A stretch of 6,251 nucleotides of DNA from an uncultured Pleurocapsa sp. GTDB lineage: Bacteria; Cyanobacteriota; Cyanobacteriia; Cyanobacteriales; Xenococcaceae. Shown piece after piece: positions 1-6,177 of this stretch. Numbering within the stretch: the first letter of the stretch is position 1; the number at the start of each line of letters is the position of its first letter. The stretch spans positions 1-6,251 of the forward strand of contig CAKZYI010000852.1 in NCBI GenBank assembly GCA_937884735.1, in the 5' to 3' direction. The position numbers and the translations under genes were made by a program. Below the pieces are notes generated by a model that searched no databases, was not told where the DNA came from, and saw only the letters and a list, made by a program, of their open reading frames with translations.

Positions 1-1077
1 GATGTTGATATCTAATATTCCATCACGAGTTAAAGAAATAGATTGAGCAGGATTGCAAGAAGAATCAGTAAAGTTAATAACGTTATTGGTTCCTCGATCC
101 AAGGCAATATATTGCGCCAGGCGATCTCCATTTACCTGTAGTCCATCATGACCTAGATGCCAAAAATCCCTAGACCACTGGTAATAATTTTGGTCGTAAC
201 TTTCCCCATATATTTGTCCTTCCTCATAAACCATATTAAGGTCAGAATAGTCTGGTGCTAGCTGCACATCATCTCTTTCTATGGCGATTTCTGATTGAGC
301 TTCCCGAATTATTGCTATTCCTTCATTCATGAAATCAATTTCTTGAGGATTCAATCCTGCGTTAGCGGCTCCTTCTTCTTGGAGACGACCAGTAGGCACA
401 AGATAGAATGTAATATTTTCATAGTCCAAGCTATTTGTTAAATAGTCAAAAATCGCTAGGGTAGACTGTTTATATGCTTCTTTTGTATCAGGATCGCCAG
501 CATAAATATCCCCTACATCTGATTCTCCTTGAGACCAAATAATACTTATTTCATCGTTTGGCTGCGCCTCATTATCACTCAACCATGTTTTTAATCCTTC
601 CTCGGCTTGAAGTAATGCTCCTCCTGGTTGATTTTGCTCTGGATACCACCAGACATAATTGTCATCTAGATAATAACCATTACCATTGACTTTACTTCCT
701 CCAATAGCAAAATTAGTTTCTCTCGTATCGCTAGTGACAATGTTGCTATCTATAAGATTGCTCAAATTTTGCTTTAAATCTATTGCACCAGAAGTATTAT
801 TGGCAGTCGATTCTGGCTGGTATGGGTCATAAATTATGCTCATATGTTCGGCATTAGATTGACCCAAAAAAGGTATAAACAACGTTCCTTGAGGTTCAGC
901 TTGAAATTCAGCTTGAGGTTCAGCTTGAGGTTCAATCTCAAAAAAATCCCTTAGTCTTGCGGTTAGGCTTGATGAGCTAGAAATAGTTGTTTCTAAAATT
1001 TCAGCATTATTAGATTCTGTTTCTGTATTCTCGATATTGTTTGATGTCTGCTGATGGTTATAGAACAAGTTTTCCAT
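1..1077 (-). CDS. SGNH-fold, sialate-O-acetylesterase-like hydrolase (3' end outside the window)
   Basis: This reading frame is open for 359 codons from ATG at 1075-1077 to the window edge with no stop, so the C-terminus is missing. An in-frame TAA two codons upstream (1081-1083) rules out a longer start. Residues 66-325 resemble the SGNH hydrolase fold, SASA/carbohydrate-esterase type. The nucleophile block is GQSN at 72-75 (Ser74), a GGS block lies at 126-128, WSQGESD is at 181-187, and D304-x-x-H307 completes a Ser-His-Asp set, followed by a Gly five residues after the His as in the family. Such enzymes remove O-acetyl groups from sugars; the substrate here is unknown. Residues 1-65 are acidic and low in complexity, with a QAEP-type repeat at 51-63 and no hydrophobic signal peptide. 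After about residue 330 a new segment begins that I cannot assign. Export by a C-terminal signal (type I secretion) is possible but unproven. The fold is fairly sure, the exact activity less so. Confidence 0.8.
   Translation of the reverse strand, partial: MENLFYNHQQTSNNIENTETESNNAEILETTISSSSSLTARLRDFFEIEPQAEPQAEFQAEPQGTLFIPFLGQSNAEHMSIIYDPYQPESTANNTSGAIDLKQNLSNLIDSNIVTSDTRETNFAIGGSKVNGNGYYLDDNYVWWYPEQNQPGGALLQAEEGLKTWLSDNEAQPNDEISIIWSQGESDVGDIYAGDPDTKEAYKQSTLAIFDYLTNSLDYENITFYLVPTGRLQEEGAANAGLNPQEIDFMNEGIAIIREAQSEIAIERDDVQLAPDYSDLNMVYEEGQIYGESYDQNYYQWSRDFWHLGHDGLQVNGDRLAQYIALDRGTNNVINFTDSSCNPAQSISLTRDGILDINI
889..934 (-). repeat. 12-bp in-frame tandem repeat in the esterase gene
   Basis: About 3.8 copies of a 12-bp unit, TTGAGGTTCAGC on the plus strand, lie end to end at 889-900, 901-912, 913-924 and 925-934. 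The second copy differs at two bases (AA for GG). On the coding strand it gives the peptide QAEPQAEFQAEPQ. The unit is a multiple of three, so copy-number change would keep the frame. It lies between the acidic N-terminus and the catalytic domain and probably acts as a flexible linker. Confidence 0.9.
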
Positions 1078-1081
1078 TTGT

Positions 1082-1149
1082 TACAACGTTATACGGTTCA
1101 TTGTTTACCCTACAAGGATAAAGTAAAAAAAGACATATAAAACGTTGTA
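1082..1149. repeat. 9-bp inverted repeat upstream of the esterase gene
   Basis: TACAACGTT at 1082-1090 and its exact reverse complement AACGTTGTA at 1141-1149 are separated by 50 bp. Each arm contains the palindrome AACGTT. The pair spans nearly the whole gap between the peroxiredoxin-like gene (stop at 1172) and the esterase start (1077). This could be a pair of binding sites for a dimeric regulator, or a chance pairing in AT-rich DNA. No regulator is identified. Confidence 0.4.
1085..1113 (-). promoter_or_regulatory. Weak candidate promoter for the esterase gene
   Basis: On the minus strand a TTGTAG (-35-like) is followed after 16 bp by TATAAC (-10-like, five of six bases of TATAAT). The predicted start of transcription would be only a few bases before the ATG, giving an almost leaderless mRNA, and no Shine-Dalgarno sequence is seen. 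The -10 lies beside one arm of the TACAACGTT inverted repeat. Sequence match only; low confidence. Confidence 0.2.
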
Positions 1150-1171
1150 TTTTAGAACTTGTTTGCTACAT

Positions 1172-1753
1172 TTAGCCGAAATATCCAGGTTCATTCCCTG
1201 GTTTCCATGAAATGTTGCAGCCAATACTGGGGTTTTGAGTAAAATCAACTGGCTTATTTAGTAATGTAAGGTCGATCGCTTTTCTTAAATCCTCTCCAGT
1301 AACAGGAATATCTGTGCTAGGGCGACTACTATCCAATTGACCACGATAGGCTAACTTGTTATTGGCATCAAACAAAAAGAAGTCTGGAGTACAAGCAGCA
1401 GTATAGGCTTTGCTTACTTGTTGGGTTTCGTCATAGCAAATAGGAAAATTGAAGTTTAGCTCTTGAGCCATTTGCTTGAGCTTTGCAGGGGAATCATTGG
1501 GATAGTTGGCTACATCATTGGCACTGATAGCGACTATACCTAGAGGTTGCTGACTATAATCTTGACCAATTTTGCTCAACTCGTCTTGGACGTGTTTAAC
1601 AAAAGGACAATGCTGACAAATAAACATTACTAATAATGCTTGGCAGTCGCTGAAGGTATCTAGAGAAATGGTTTTTCCAGATACCACATCAGGAAGTTCA
1701 AACTTGGGGGCGGTAGTACCCAAAGCAAGCATTGTAGAAGCAGTTTTAACCAT
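1172..1753 (-). CDS. Peroxiredoxin-like / thioredoxin-fold protein with CxxC motif
   Basis: A 193-residue cytosolic redox protein of the AhpC/TSA-thioredoxin superfamily, most like the PRX-like group common in cyanobacteria. Residues 9-23 (LGTTAPKFELPDV) are the usual N-terminal peroxiredoxin-like opening. The active-site motif is C46-Q-H-C49, followed by PFVKH. The cis-proline loop appears as CTPD at 121-124, preceding the strand FFLFD. The C-terminus has the family-typical SIGCNISWKPGNEP block (176-189) with Cys179. There is no signal peptide or membrane segment. The full length and the typical N-terminus support the ATG at 1753, although only a poor purine stretch precedes it. Members of this group are assumed to reduce thiols or peroxides, but their substrates are poorly known, so I assign no gene name. 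It lies 96 bp downstream of the porin gene with a strong hairpin between, so it may be transcribed separately. Confidence 0.92.
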   Translation of the reverse strand: MVKTASTMLALGTTAPKFELPDVVSGKTISLDTFSDCQALLVMFICQHCPFVKHVQDELSKIGQDYSQQPLGIVAISANDVANYPNDSPAKLKQMAQELNFNFPICYDETQQVSKAYTAACTPDFFLFDANNKLAYRGQLDSSRPSTDIPVTGEDLRKAIDLTLLNKPVDFTQNPSIGCNISWKPGNEPGYFG

Positions 1754-1778
1754 GATTAACTTTATTTGGCGAAATTGT

Positions 1779-1815
1779 GTTTGATGATAATTTCATTCTA
1801 AAATTATCATCAAAC
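1779..1815 (-). terminator. Perfect 15-bp hairpin downstream of the porin gene
   Basis: GTTTGATGATAATTT at 1779-1793 and its exact reverse complement at 1801-1815 enclose a 7-nt loop. The stem is AU-rich, with three G-C pairs. It begins 35 bp after the porin stop codon and ends 25 bp before the peroxiredoxin-like start. No U-tract follows the stem on the minus strand, so it is not a classic intrinsic terminator; it could instead end or stabilise the porin mRNA 3' end. Alternatively it is an operator: on the minus strand the dyad contains TTGATG and TATCAT 18 bp apart, a plausible promoter for the downstream gene. The inverted repeat is certain; its role is inferred. Confidence 0.6.
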
Positions 1816-1849
1816 GTCTTAGTGACCAAGTTTATTGAAATATATCAAT

Positions 1850-3409
1850 TTAAAATCTAAAAACAGTTCGCAAAGTCCCTACGTAAATAGTTTCATTGTC
1901 TGAATCACCGTTGGGATTAAATAAAGCATATCCACCAGGGGTAAACTGGATAAAATCGTTGAAATTATATTGATATTCCACATTCAACAAATATGGTGTA
2001 TCAGGATCGTCTGCTACAGCATCTCCTTCCGAATCAATTAGAGTGGGTGGTTGACCGAATGCCACGATTGCAGTCGAACCTTCTTTGAGCAGATCGGTAT
2101 AGGTTAGATAAGCACTCCAGTTGAGAATATCGGCATCGGCATTGTCATCAATTGTCGATGCGGTGGTATAGCCCCCATAGCCTCCTATGGCAAGCTTTTC
2201 TAAGACTTGAAAACTTGCAGCCAAACCATAATTATTGGTAGAATTAGCGCGATCGCTATAAGGATCTGTAGCTGCATCAGTCCCCACAAAGCCACCTAGA
2301 TCGTAACCACTCCCCGCGCCCTGATATGCTCGTAAATAAGCAAGAGCAAAATTCAAGCGTTCGTCCAACAGAGCAATGTTCAAGTTAGCACCAGTAGCAT
2401 AGTTACCGTTAAATAAACCGTTGCTACCAGTAGGATCGGCGGGATTTGTTGCCCAATAGCCTATGGCTAAATTAACTGAATCTAGAATGTCATAATCAAA
2501 ACCAATCGCCGCCCCCCCAGCGTTGCCATTATCGTAAACCAGATTGTTATAGGCGGTAAATAAAGATAGGGTGTCGTAAGCTATGCCCATGGTGGGAGCA
2601 GCATTAAAAATATCATCGATATCTACTCCATTAGTCCCAATCAACGCCGAAAGTCTTTCTGTGACGGGGAAAGAGTAGTGCAGGTCGTTAATTTCTACAT
2701 TGTTACCGTTATCTCCTTCAAAGTTTAGTGCTAGGGAGTTTGTGCCTCCAGATGAGGCTGGACTAGTAATATTTCTCGCCTGCAAACGAATACTTAATCT
2801 ATCATCCCCCGTAAAACTACTGTCGAAATTAAGTCGAACCCGACTGCTAAAGGTTATTTCGTCGTCAATATCACTACCGTCTGGCTTTTCGTCGCCGAAA
2901 GTTCCCAGTACATAGTTGACAATCTCAGCATTGAGTTTAGTAGTTGTCGAGAAAGAACTATCCTCCAATACAGCAGTACGGCTTTCAATTTCGTCTACTC
3001 TTCCCCTCAAACTAGTCAATTCAGCTTCAAATTCTTGATTCAATTGCTGTATGGTATCTAAGTCGAACTCCGATACCGATTCTGAACTAGCAATTAAACG
3101 TTCGATCTGGTTTAGGCAACTATTCAAACCTGCTGCAAATTCATAACGAGATAGAGGTTGATTGCCTCTATAGGTTTGGTTGGGAAAGCCAGAAATACAG
3201 CCATAGCGATCGACTATACTTCTTAAAGCTTCATAAGCCCAATCAGTTGGGGCAACATCTCTAAGCTGATTGACATTGGTTATCTGACCGAGATTGTCTT
3301 GATAGTTGTAATTGTCTATAGACTGGGCGTTAGACCTATCACAATTCAAAATCAAAATGCTAAAAGCTGCTGCACCCATAGGGAGCAAATTAATTAAACG
3401 ATTAAACAT
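1850..3409 (-). CDS. SLH-domain OprB-type outer-membrane porin (iron-uptake/Som porin family)
   Basis: This encodes a cyanobacterial outer-membrane channel of 519 residues, the usual family length. From ATG 3409, residues 1-29 form a signal peptide (basic start, hydrophobic core, probable cleavage near SNA-QS). An SLH domain follows at about 47-102, with the conserved YGCISGFP and LSRYEFAAGLNSCL blocks and two cysteines; it would anchor the protein to peptidoglycan-linked polymer. A coiled coil lies at about 115-149 and an OprB beta-barrel from about 155 to the end. The protein ends in FRF, the terminal aromatic expected for outer-membrane barrels. An in-frame GTG at 3418 would add three residues, but AGGTG lies at a good Shine-Dalgarno distance from ATG 3409, so I prefer the ATG. 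Family members have been linked to uptake of iron and other small solutes; selectivity cannot be read here. The gene begins 55 bp after the permease stop and may share its transcript. Confidence 0.93.
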   Translation of the reverse strand: MFNRLINLLPMGAAAFSILILNCDRSNAQSIDNYNYQDNLGQITNVNQLRDVAPTDWAYEALRSIVDRYGCISGFPNQTYRGNQPLSRYEFAAGLNSCLNQIERLIASSESVSEFDLDTIQQLNQEFEAELTSLRGRVDEIESRTAVLEDSSFSTTTKLNAEIVNYVLGTFGDEKPDGSDIDDEITFSSRVRLNFDSSFTGDDRLSIRLQARNITSPASSGGTNSLALNFEGDNGNNVEINDLHYSFPVTERLSALIGTNGVDIDDIFNAAPTMGIAYDTLSLFTAYNNLVYDNGNAGGAAIGFDYDILDSVNLAIGYWATNPADPTGSNGLFNGNYATGANLNIALLDERLNFALAYLRAYQGAGSGYDLGGFVGTDAATDPYSDRANSTNNYGLAASFQVLEKLAIGGYGGYTTASTIDDNADADILNWSAYLTYTDLLKEGSTAIVAFGQPPTLIDSEGDAVADDPDTPYLLNVEYQYNFNDFIQFTPGGYALFNPNGDSDNETIYVGTLRTVFRF

Positions 3410-3464
3410 GATTCTCACACCTAAAGTTATTGATACATGGAAAACTGCTTAAATTGCCCCTTTT

Positions 3465-5012
3465 TTAACCTGCAACTTGTTCTTGAGTAGAGGCAATTCT
3501 GTCTGATGATTTTTTGCTAGCGCGACGCACAGGATTAAGGCGTTTTTCAAGCCAGCTAAAGATTCTAGAAGCAATGAAGGTTAAAAACAAATAAATCAAT
3601 GCTACTGCTGCATATATTTCAAATGCTCTATAGGTAGTTGCTACCATCAGCTGTCCCTGACGAAATAGTTCTTCAAAGCCAATAATTGCTACCAAACTAG
3701 TATCTTTAATCATGGTGATAAATTCGTTGCCCAACGGTGGTAACATCCGACGGAAAGCCTGGGGAAAAATAACGTGACGCATGGTTTGTATCCAGCCCAT
3801 TCCCATAGATTGGGAAGCTTCCCACTGTCCTTGGTCAATTGATTGAATACCCCCGCGAATAATTTCGGCTAGGTAAGCAGCCGAGTTGAGACTCAGTGCC
3901 GTTACAGCCGCGGAAAAGCGATTGAAGCTGATGTCTAAGCCTATTCCTTGCAATAAAGAGGGTAGACCAAAGTAAATCATAAAGATTTGCACCAATAAAG
4001 GCGTACCGCGGAAAAAATCGACATAGATGCGGGTTAGCCAACCCAAAGGTTTGAAGTCAGAAATAGAGGCTGTTGCCAATAAAGTTCCACCACTAGTAGC
4101 AAAGAAGATTGAAATTGGCGGCAGCATGATGGTGATTAATGCCCCGTTCAATAGAGGGGGGAACATTGACGCAATACTAAAAGCAGCCGCCTCTCCTTGT
4201 AAGGCTGGTGCAACTAAAGGTAACTTGGCTGGCTCTCCTGCAAACCACTTTTGGTAAATTGCACGATACTTATCTGTCTTAAGCAGCTCATCTAAAGCAT
4301 CGTTTACGATCTCTACGTTAGGCGAACCTTTGGGAAAGGCTATCCCATAGTATTCTTCTGTTAACAACTCTCCCACCACTTCAATATTGTTGAGGTTGCC
4401 AACTTTGATGGCATAAAGGGTTACAGGGGCATCGTTAACCACTGCATCTACTTTACCATTGCTCAATTCCTGTAGGGCTAGAGCAGAGTTGTCAAAAGTA
4501 GATAGCTCTACTCCTGGGATTTTAGCCGCTTCCTGCGCTCCAGTTGTACCAATGGCGACAGCCACCTTTTTATTTTCTAGGTCATCAAATCCTCTGATGT
4601 CATTCTTACTTTCTTTTCTAACTGCGATCGCCAATCCTGACTGAAAGTAGGGACGAGCGAAATCTACTGTTTGTACTCGTTCGGCGGTAATAGTCATACC
4701 ACTAATAGCGGCATCAATATTTTGGGACTGTAAAGCAGGAATTAGTCCATCAAAAGGCATACTTTGAAATTGAATTTCTAGACCAGCCTCTTCACCGATT
4801 GCTTTGAATAAATCAATATCAAAACCAGTAAATCCTTTGCCATCTGGGGCTTGCATTTCAAAAGGAGGAAAAGCAGGTTCTGTACCTACTCGAAGAACTT
4901 CTTGTGCTTTTACAGAAGAAGTTGAATAGTAGTTTATGGCTGTTATTAGTAGTATTCCAACTAAGCCTAAGCCTAATCTTTTAAGCCAAAATTTTATGTT
5001 TTTTTCATTCAT
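3465..5012 (-). CDS. Fused substrate-binding protein/permease of a polar amino-acid ABC transporter (BgtB-like)
   Basis: A 515-residue fusion of two transporter parts. Residues 12-28 are hydrophobic and end near VKA-Q, acting as a signal peptide or anchor. Residues 38-263 form a periplasmic binding domain of the GlnH/HisJ type: GFDIDLFKAI (63-72), SGMTITAERV with Arg112 expected to bind the ligand carboxylate, GTTG (155-158), ND194 expected to bind the amino group, and YYGIAFPKGS (221-230). Residues 285-490 form a HisM/GlnP-type permease with VDFFRGTPLLVQ (331-342) and the EAA loop (EASQSMG, 398-404) that docks the ATPase. The same order is known in cyanobacterial BgtB, which takes up basic amino acids and glutamine; substrate and orthology here are inferred, so no symbol is given. 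A second ATG at 5008 is out of frame and stops at once, supporting the start at 5012. No Shine-Dalgarno is seen. The divergent gene at 5404 encodes the likely ATPase. Confidence 0.93.
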   Translation of the reverse strand: MNEKNIKFWLKRLGLGLVGILLITAINYYSTSSVKAQEVLRVGTEPAFPPFEMQAPDGKGFTGFDIDLFKAIGEEAGLEIQFQSMPFDGLIPALQSQNIDAAISGMTITAERVQTVDFARPYFQSGLAIAVRKESKNDIRGFDDLENKKVAVAIGTTGAQEAAKIPGVELSTFDNSALALQELSNGKVDAVVNDAPVTLYAIKVGNLNNIEVVGELLTEEYYGIAFPKGSPNVEIVNDALDELLKTDKYRAIYQKWFAGEPAKLPLVAPALQGEAAAFSIASMFPPLLNGALITIMLPPISIFFATSGGTLLATASISDFKPLGWLTRIYVDFFRGTPLLVQIFMIYFGLPSLLQGIGLDISFNRFSAAVTALSLNSAAYLAEIIRGGIQSIDQGQWEASQSMGMGWIQTMRHVIFPQAFRRMLPPLGNEFITMIKDTSLVAIIGFEELFRQGQLMVATTYRAFEIYAAVALIYLFLTFIASRIFSWLEKRLNPVRRASKKSSDRIASTQEQVAG

Positions 5013-5104
5013 AATAATCTATTGAATATCTTTGTTACTGGTTATATATTCTTGAAATATCTTATTCTTCATTTTGATTTCAAATATTTTTAGATATCAT
5101 TAAC

Positions 5105-5133
5105 AGTAAAAGAAAATCATAATCTCATGACAA
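5105..5133 (-). promoter_or_regulatory. Candidate promoter for the transporter fusion gene
   Basis: On the minus strand TTGTCA (five of six matches to the -35 consensus) is followed after 17 bp by TTTACT (four of six to the -10). Transcription would start near 5098, leaving an mRNA leader of roughly 85 nt before ATG 5012. Sequence match only, in AT-rich DNA where chance hits are common. Confidence 0.3.
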
Positions 5134-5175
5134 CTCTTTTAACTAAAACCTAATCGCTAAGGCTCTATAACCATG

Positions 5176-5194
5176 GTAATAAGCCATATATTAC
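5176..5194. repeat. Short dyad GTAATA-N7-TATTAC
   Basis: GTAATA (5176-5181) and its exact reverse complement TATTAC (5189-5194) flank 7 bp, midway between the divergent genes. The outer triplets GTA and TAC recall an NtcA site, but they are 13 bp apart instead of 8, so NtcA binding is not expected. It could be an operator for another dimeric regulator. Confidence 0.35.
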
Positions 5195-5315
5195 AGTTTA
5201 TCTGCTTTATAACAACTCAATTTGCCACATATATATCTAAAGATAGATAGATTTTGATATGATTTTTTACTTTATTTTTATTGAGTGAATTATGACTATA
5301 AAATGAAATAATAAA

Positions 5316-5358
5316 TGTGATGAATATAACAGTTATAAAATATAATTAGATTTATTCT
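5316..5358 (+). promoter_or_regulatory. Candidate NtcA-type site and -10 box upstream of the ATPase gene
   Basis: TGT-N10-ACA at 5316-5331 contains GT-N10-AC, the relaxed form of the NtcA site. The inner bases are GTG and AAC, so it departs from the full GTA-N8-TAC. TATTCT at 5353-5358 fits the TA-N3-T -10 pattern and begins exactly 22 bp after the site, the spacing of NtcA-activated promoters. The predicted mRNA would start about 40 nt before ATG 5404. NtcA activates nitrogen-acquisition genes in cyanobacteria, which fits an amino-acid importer. The weak core makes this tentative. Confidence 0.35.
5341..5346 (+). promoter_or_regulatory. Perfect TATAAT -10 hexamer upstream of the ATPase gene
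   Basis: TATAAT matches the -10 consensus in full and lies 57 bp before ATG 5404. No recognisable -35 hexamer sits 16-18 bp upstream, so it would need an activator or be a chance match in this AT-rich stretch. It competes with TATTCT at 5353-5358 as the -10 of this gene. Confidence 0.3.
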
Positions 5359-5403
5359 ACTCACAAGATAAGCTTTTATATAAATATATTAAACACGTTA
5401 AAA

Positions 5404-6156
5404 ATGTCTATTTCTGCTCCTGTTATTTCTTTTGATAACCTTAGAAAAAGTTATGGTTCTTTGGAAGTATTAAAAGGTATTACTGCTAACCTTTACAAAA
5501 AAGATGTTGTCTCCATAATTGGTACTTCTGGATGTGGTAAAAGTACTTTGCTCCGCTGCTGCAATCGCTTGGAAACAATCAACGGTGGAAAACTAAGGGT
5601 GATGGATATCGATCTATCAGAACCAAAAATTAGCTCGAAAAAGCTGAGGCAGTTGCGAACAAAAGTAGGAATGGTTTTTCAGCAGTTTAATTTGTTTCCT
5701 CACCTGAGCGTGTTGCAAAATCTTATGCTTGCTCCTGCTGAAGTTCTCCAAGAATCAAAACTAGAATGTCGCGATCGCGCTTTGCATTATTTAGATAAGG
5801 TAGGCTTGAGTAGTAAAGCTAATGCCTATCCAGAACAGCTATCTGGAGGTCAAAAACAACGGGTTGCGATCGCTCGTAGTCTCTGTATGAAACCAGAAAT
5901 TATTCTCTTTGACGAGCCTACCAGCGCGTTAGATCCAGAATTGGTGGGAGAGGTTTTATCGGTAATGAAACAGCTAGCAGAAGAAGGCATGACTATGGTA
6001 GTAGTTACCCATGAAATGCAGTTTGCTCGCGAAGTGGCTAATAAGGTAATTTTTCTCAATCAAGGAGTCGTGGAAGAAGAAGGAAATGCCCAAGAAGTTT
6101 TGACCAATCCTCGATGTGATCGTCTCAAGAGCTTTTTGAGTCGGATGAATAGCTGA
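5404..6156 (+). CDS. Polar amino-acid ABC transporter ATPase (GlnQ/BgtA-like)
   Basis: A complete 250-residue ATPase of the HisP/GlnQ polar amino-acid family, about the usual length. It shows every nucleotide-binding motif: Walker A GTSGCGKST (40-48), the Q-loop in FQQFNLFPH (92-100), the signature LSGGQ (146-150), Walker B IILFDEP (166-172) with catalytic Glu171, the D-loop SALD (174-177) and the switch histidine His203 in VVVTHEM. The QQFNLFPH stretch is typical of amino-acid importers. It acts on the inner face of the cytoplasmic membrane, powering the permease, most likely the fused protein encoded divergently at 3465-5012, whose EAA loop would be its docking site. An in-frame TAG at 5347-5349 with no other usual start codon between supports ATG 5404. 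No Shine-Dalgarno is visible, as is frequent in cyanobacteria. Two HIP1 sites lie inside (5771-5778, 5866-5873). Substrate specificity follows the partner and is not readable from this gene, so no symbol is given. Confidence 0.94.
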   Translation: MSISAPVISFDNLRKSYGSLEVLKGITANLYKKDVVSIIGTSGCGKSTLLRCCNRLETINGGKLRVMDIDLSEPKISSKKLRQLRTKVGMVFQQFNLFPHLSVLQNLMLAPAEVLQESKLECRDRALHYLDKVGLSSKANAYPEQLSGGQKQRVAIARSLCMKPEIILFDEPTSALDPELVGEVLSVMKQLAEEGMTMVVVTHEMQFAREVANKVIFLNQGVVEEEGNAQEVLTNPRCDRLKSFLSRMNS

Positions 6157-6177
6157 TGCCCTTGTCTTTGACTCGAC

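Larger units (their letters stand above)
5013..5403. promoter_or_regulatory. Divergent intergenic region between the permease fusion and ATPase genes
   Basis: This 391-bp, strongly AT-rich stretch has no convincing gene. It must hold the promoters for the transporter fusion (minus) and the ATPase (plus), which face away from each other. Candidate elements are listed separately: a minus-strand promoter near 5105-5133, a dyad at 5176-5194, a weak NtcA-type site at 5316-5331 with a -10 at 5353-5358, and a perfect TATAAT at 5341-5346. Shared control of the two genes from this region is inferred. Confidence 0.6.

Noticed and set aside
2700..2915. Plus-strand open frame of 71 codons inside the porin gene
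   Set aside because: It is antisense to a well-supported porin coding region, has no recognisable domain, and is best explained as a shadow of that gene.
3334..3351. Possible lipoprotein signal (LILNC) in the porin N-terminus
   Set aside because: The residues before the cysteine do not fit the lipobox (L-A/S-G/A-C), and the SNA-QS site downstream is a better ordinary signal-peptidase site.
3835..4041. Minus-strand open frame of 68 codons within the permease domain
   Set aside because: It lies in another frame of the conserved EAA-loop region of the transporter gene and resembles no protein I know.
4027..4257. Plus-strand open frame of 76 codons opposite the transporter fusion
   Set aside because: Antisense to conserved permease and linker sequence, with no signal of its own.
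4459..4644. Plus-strand open frame of 61 codons opposite the binding-protein domain
   Set aside because: Antisense to conserved GlnH-type motifs and without independent support.
4961..4977. Short tandem AAGCCT repeat near the transporter N-terminus
   Set aside because: It simply encodes the LGLGL run of the hydrophobic signal segment; too short to be a meaningful repeat.
5176..5194. NtcA site reading of the GTA...TAC dyad
   Set aside because: The two triplets are 13 bp apart instead of the 8 bp needed, so it is reported only as an unassigned dyad.
5850..6059. Minus-strand open frame of 69 codons opposite the ATPase
   Set aside because: It covers the signature, Walker B and H-loop region of the ATPase in antisense; a shadow frame.
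6157..6177. Terminator between the convergent ATPase and right-edge genes
   Set aside because: No stem-loop or T-tract can be seen in the 21-bp gap.
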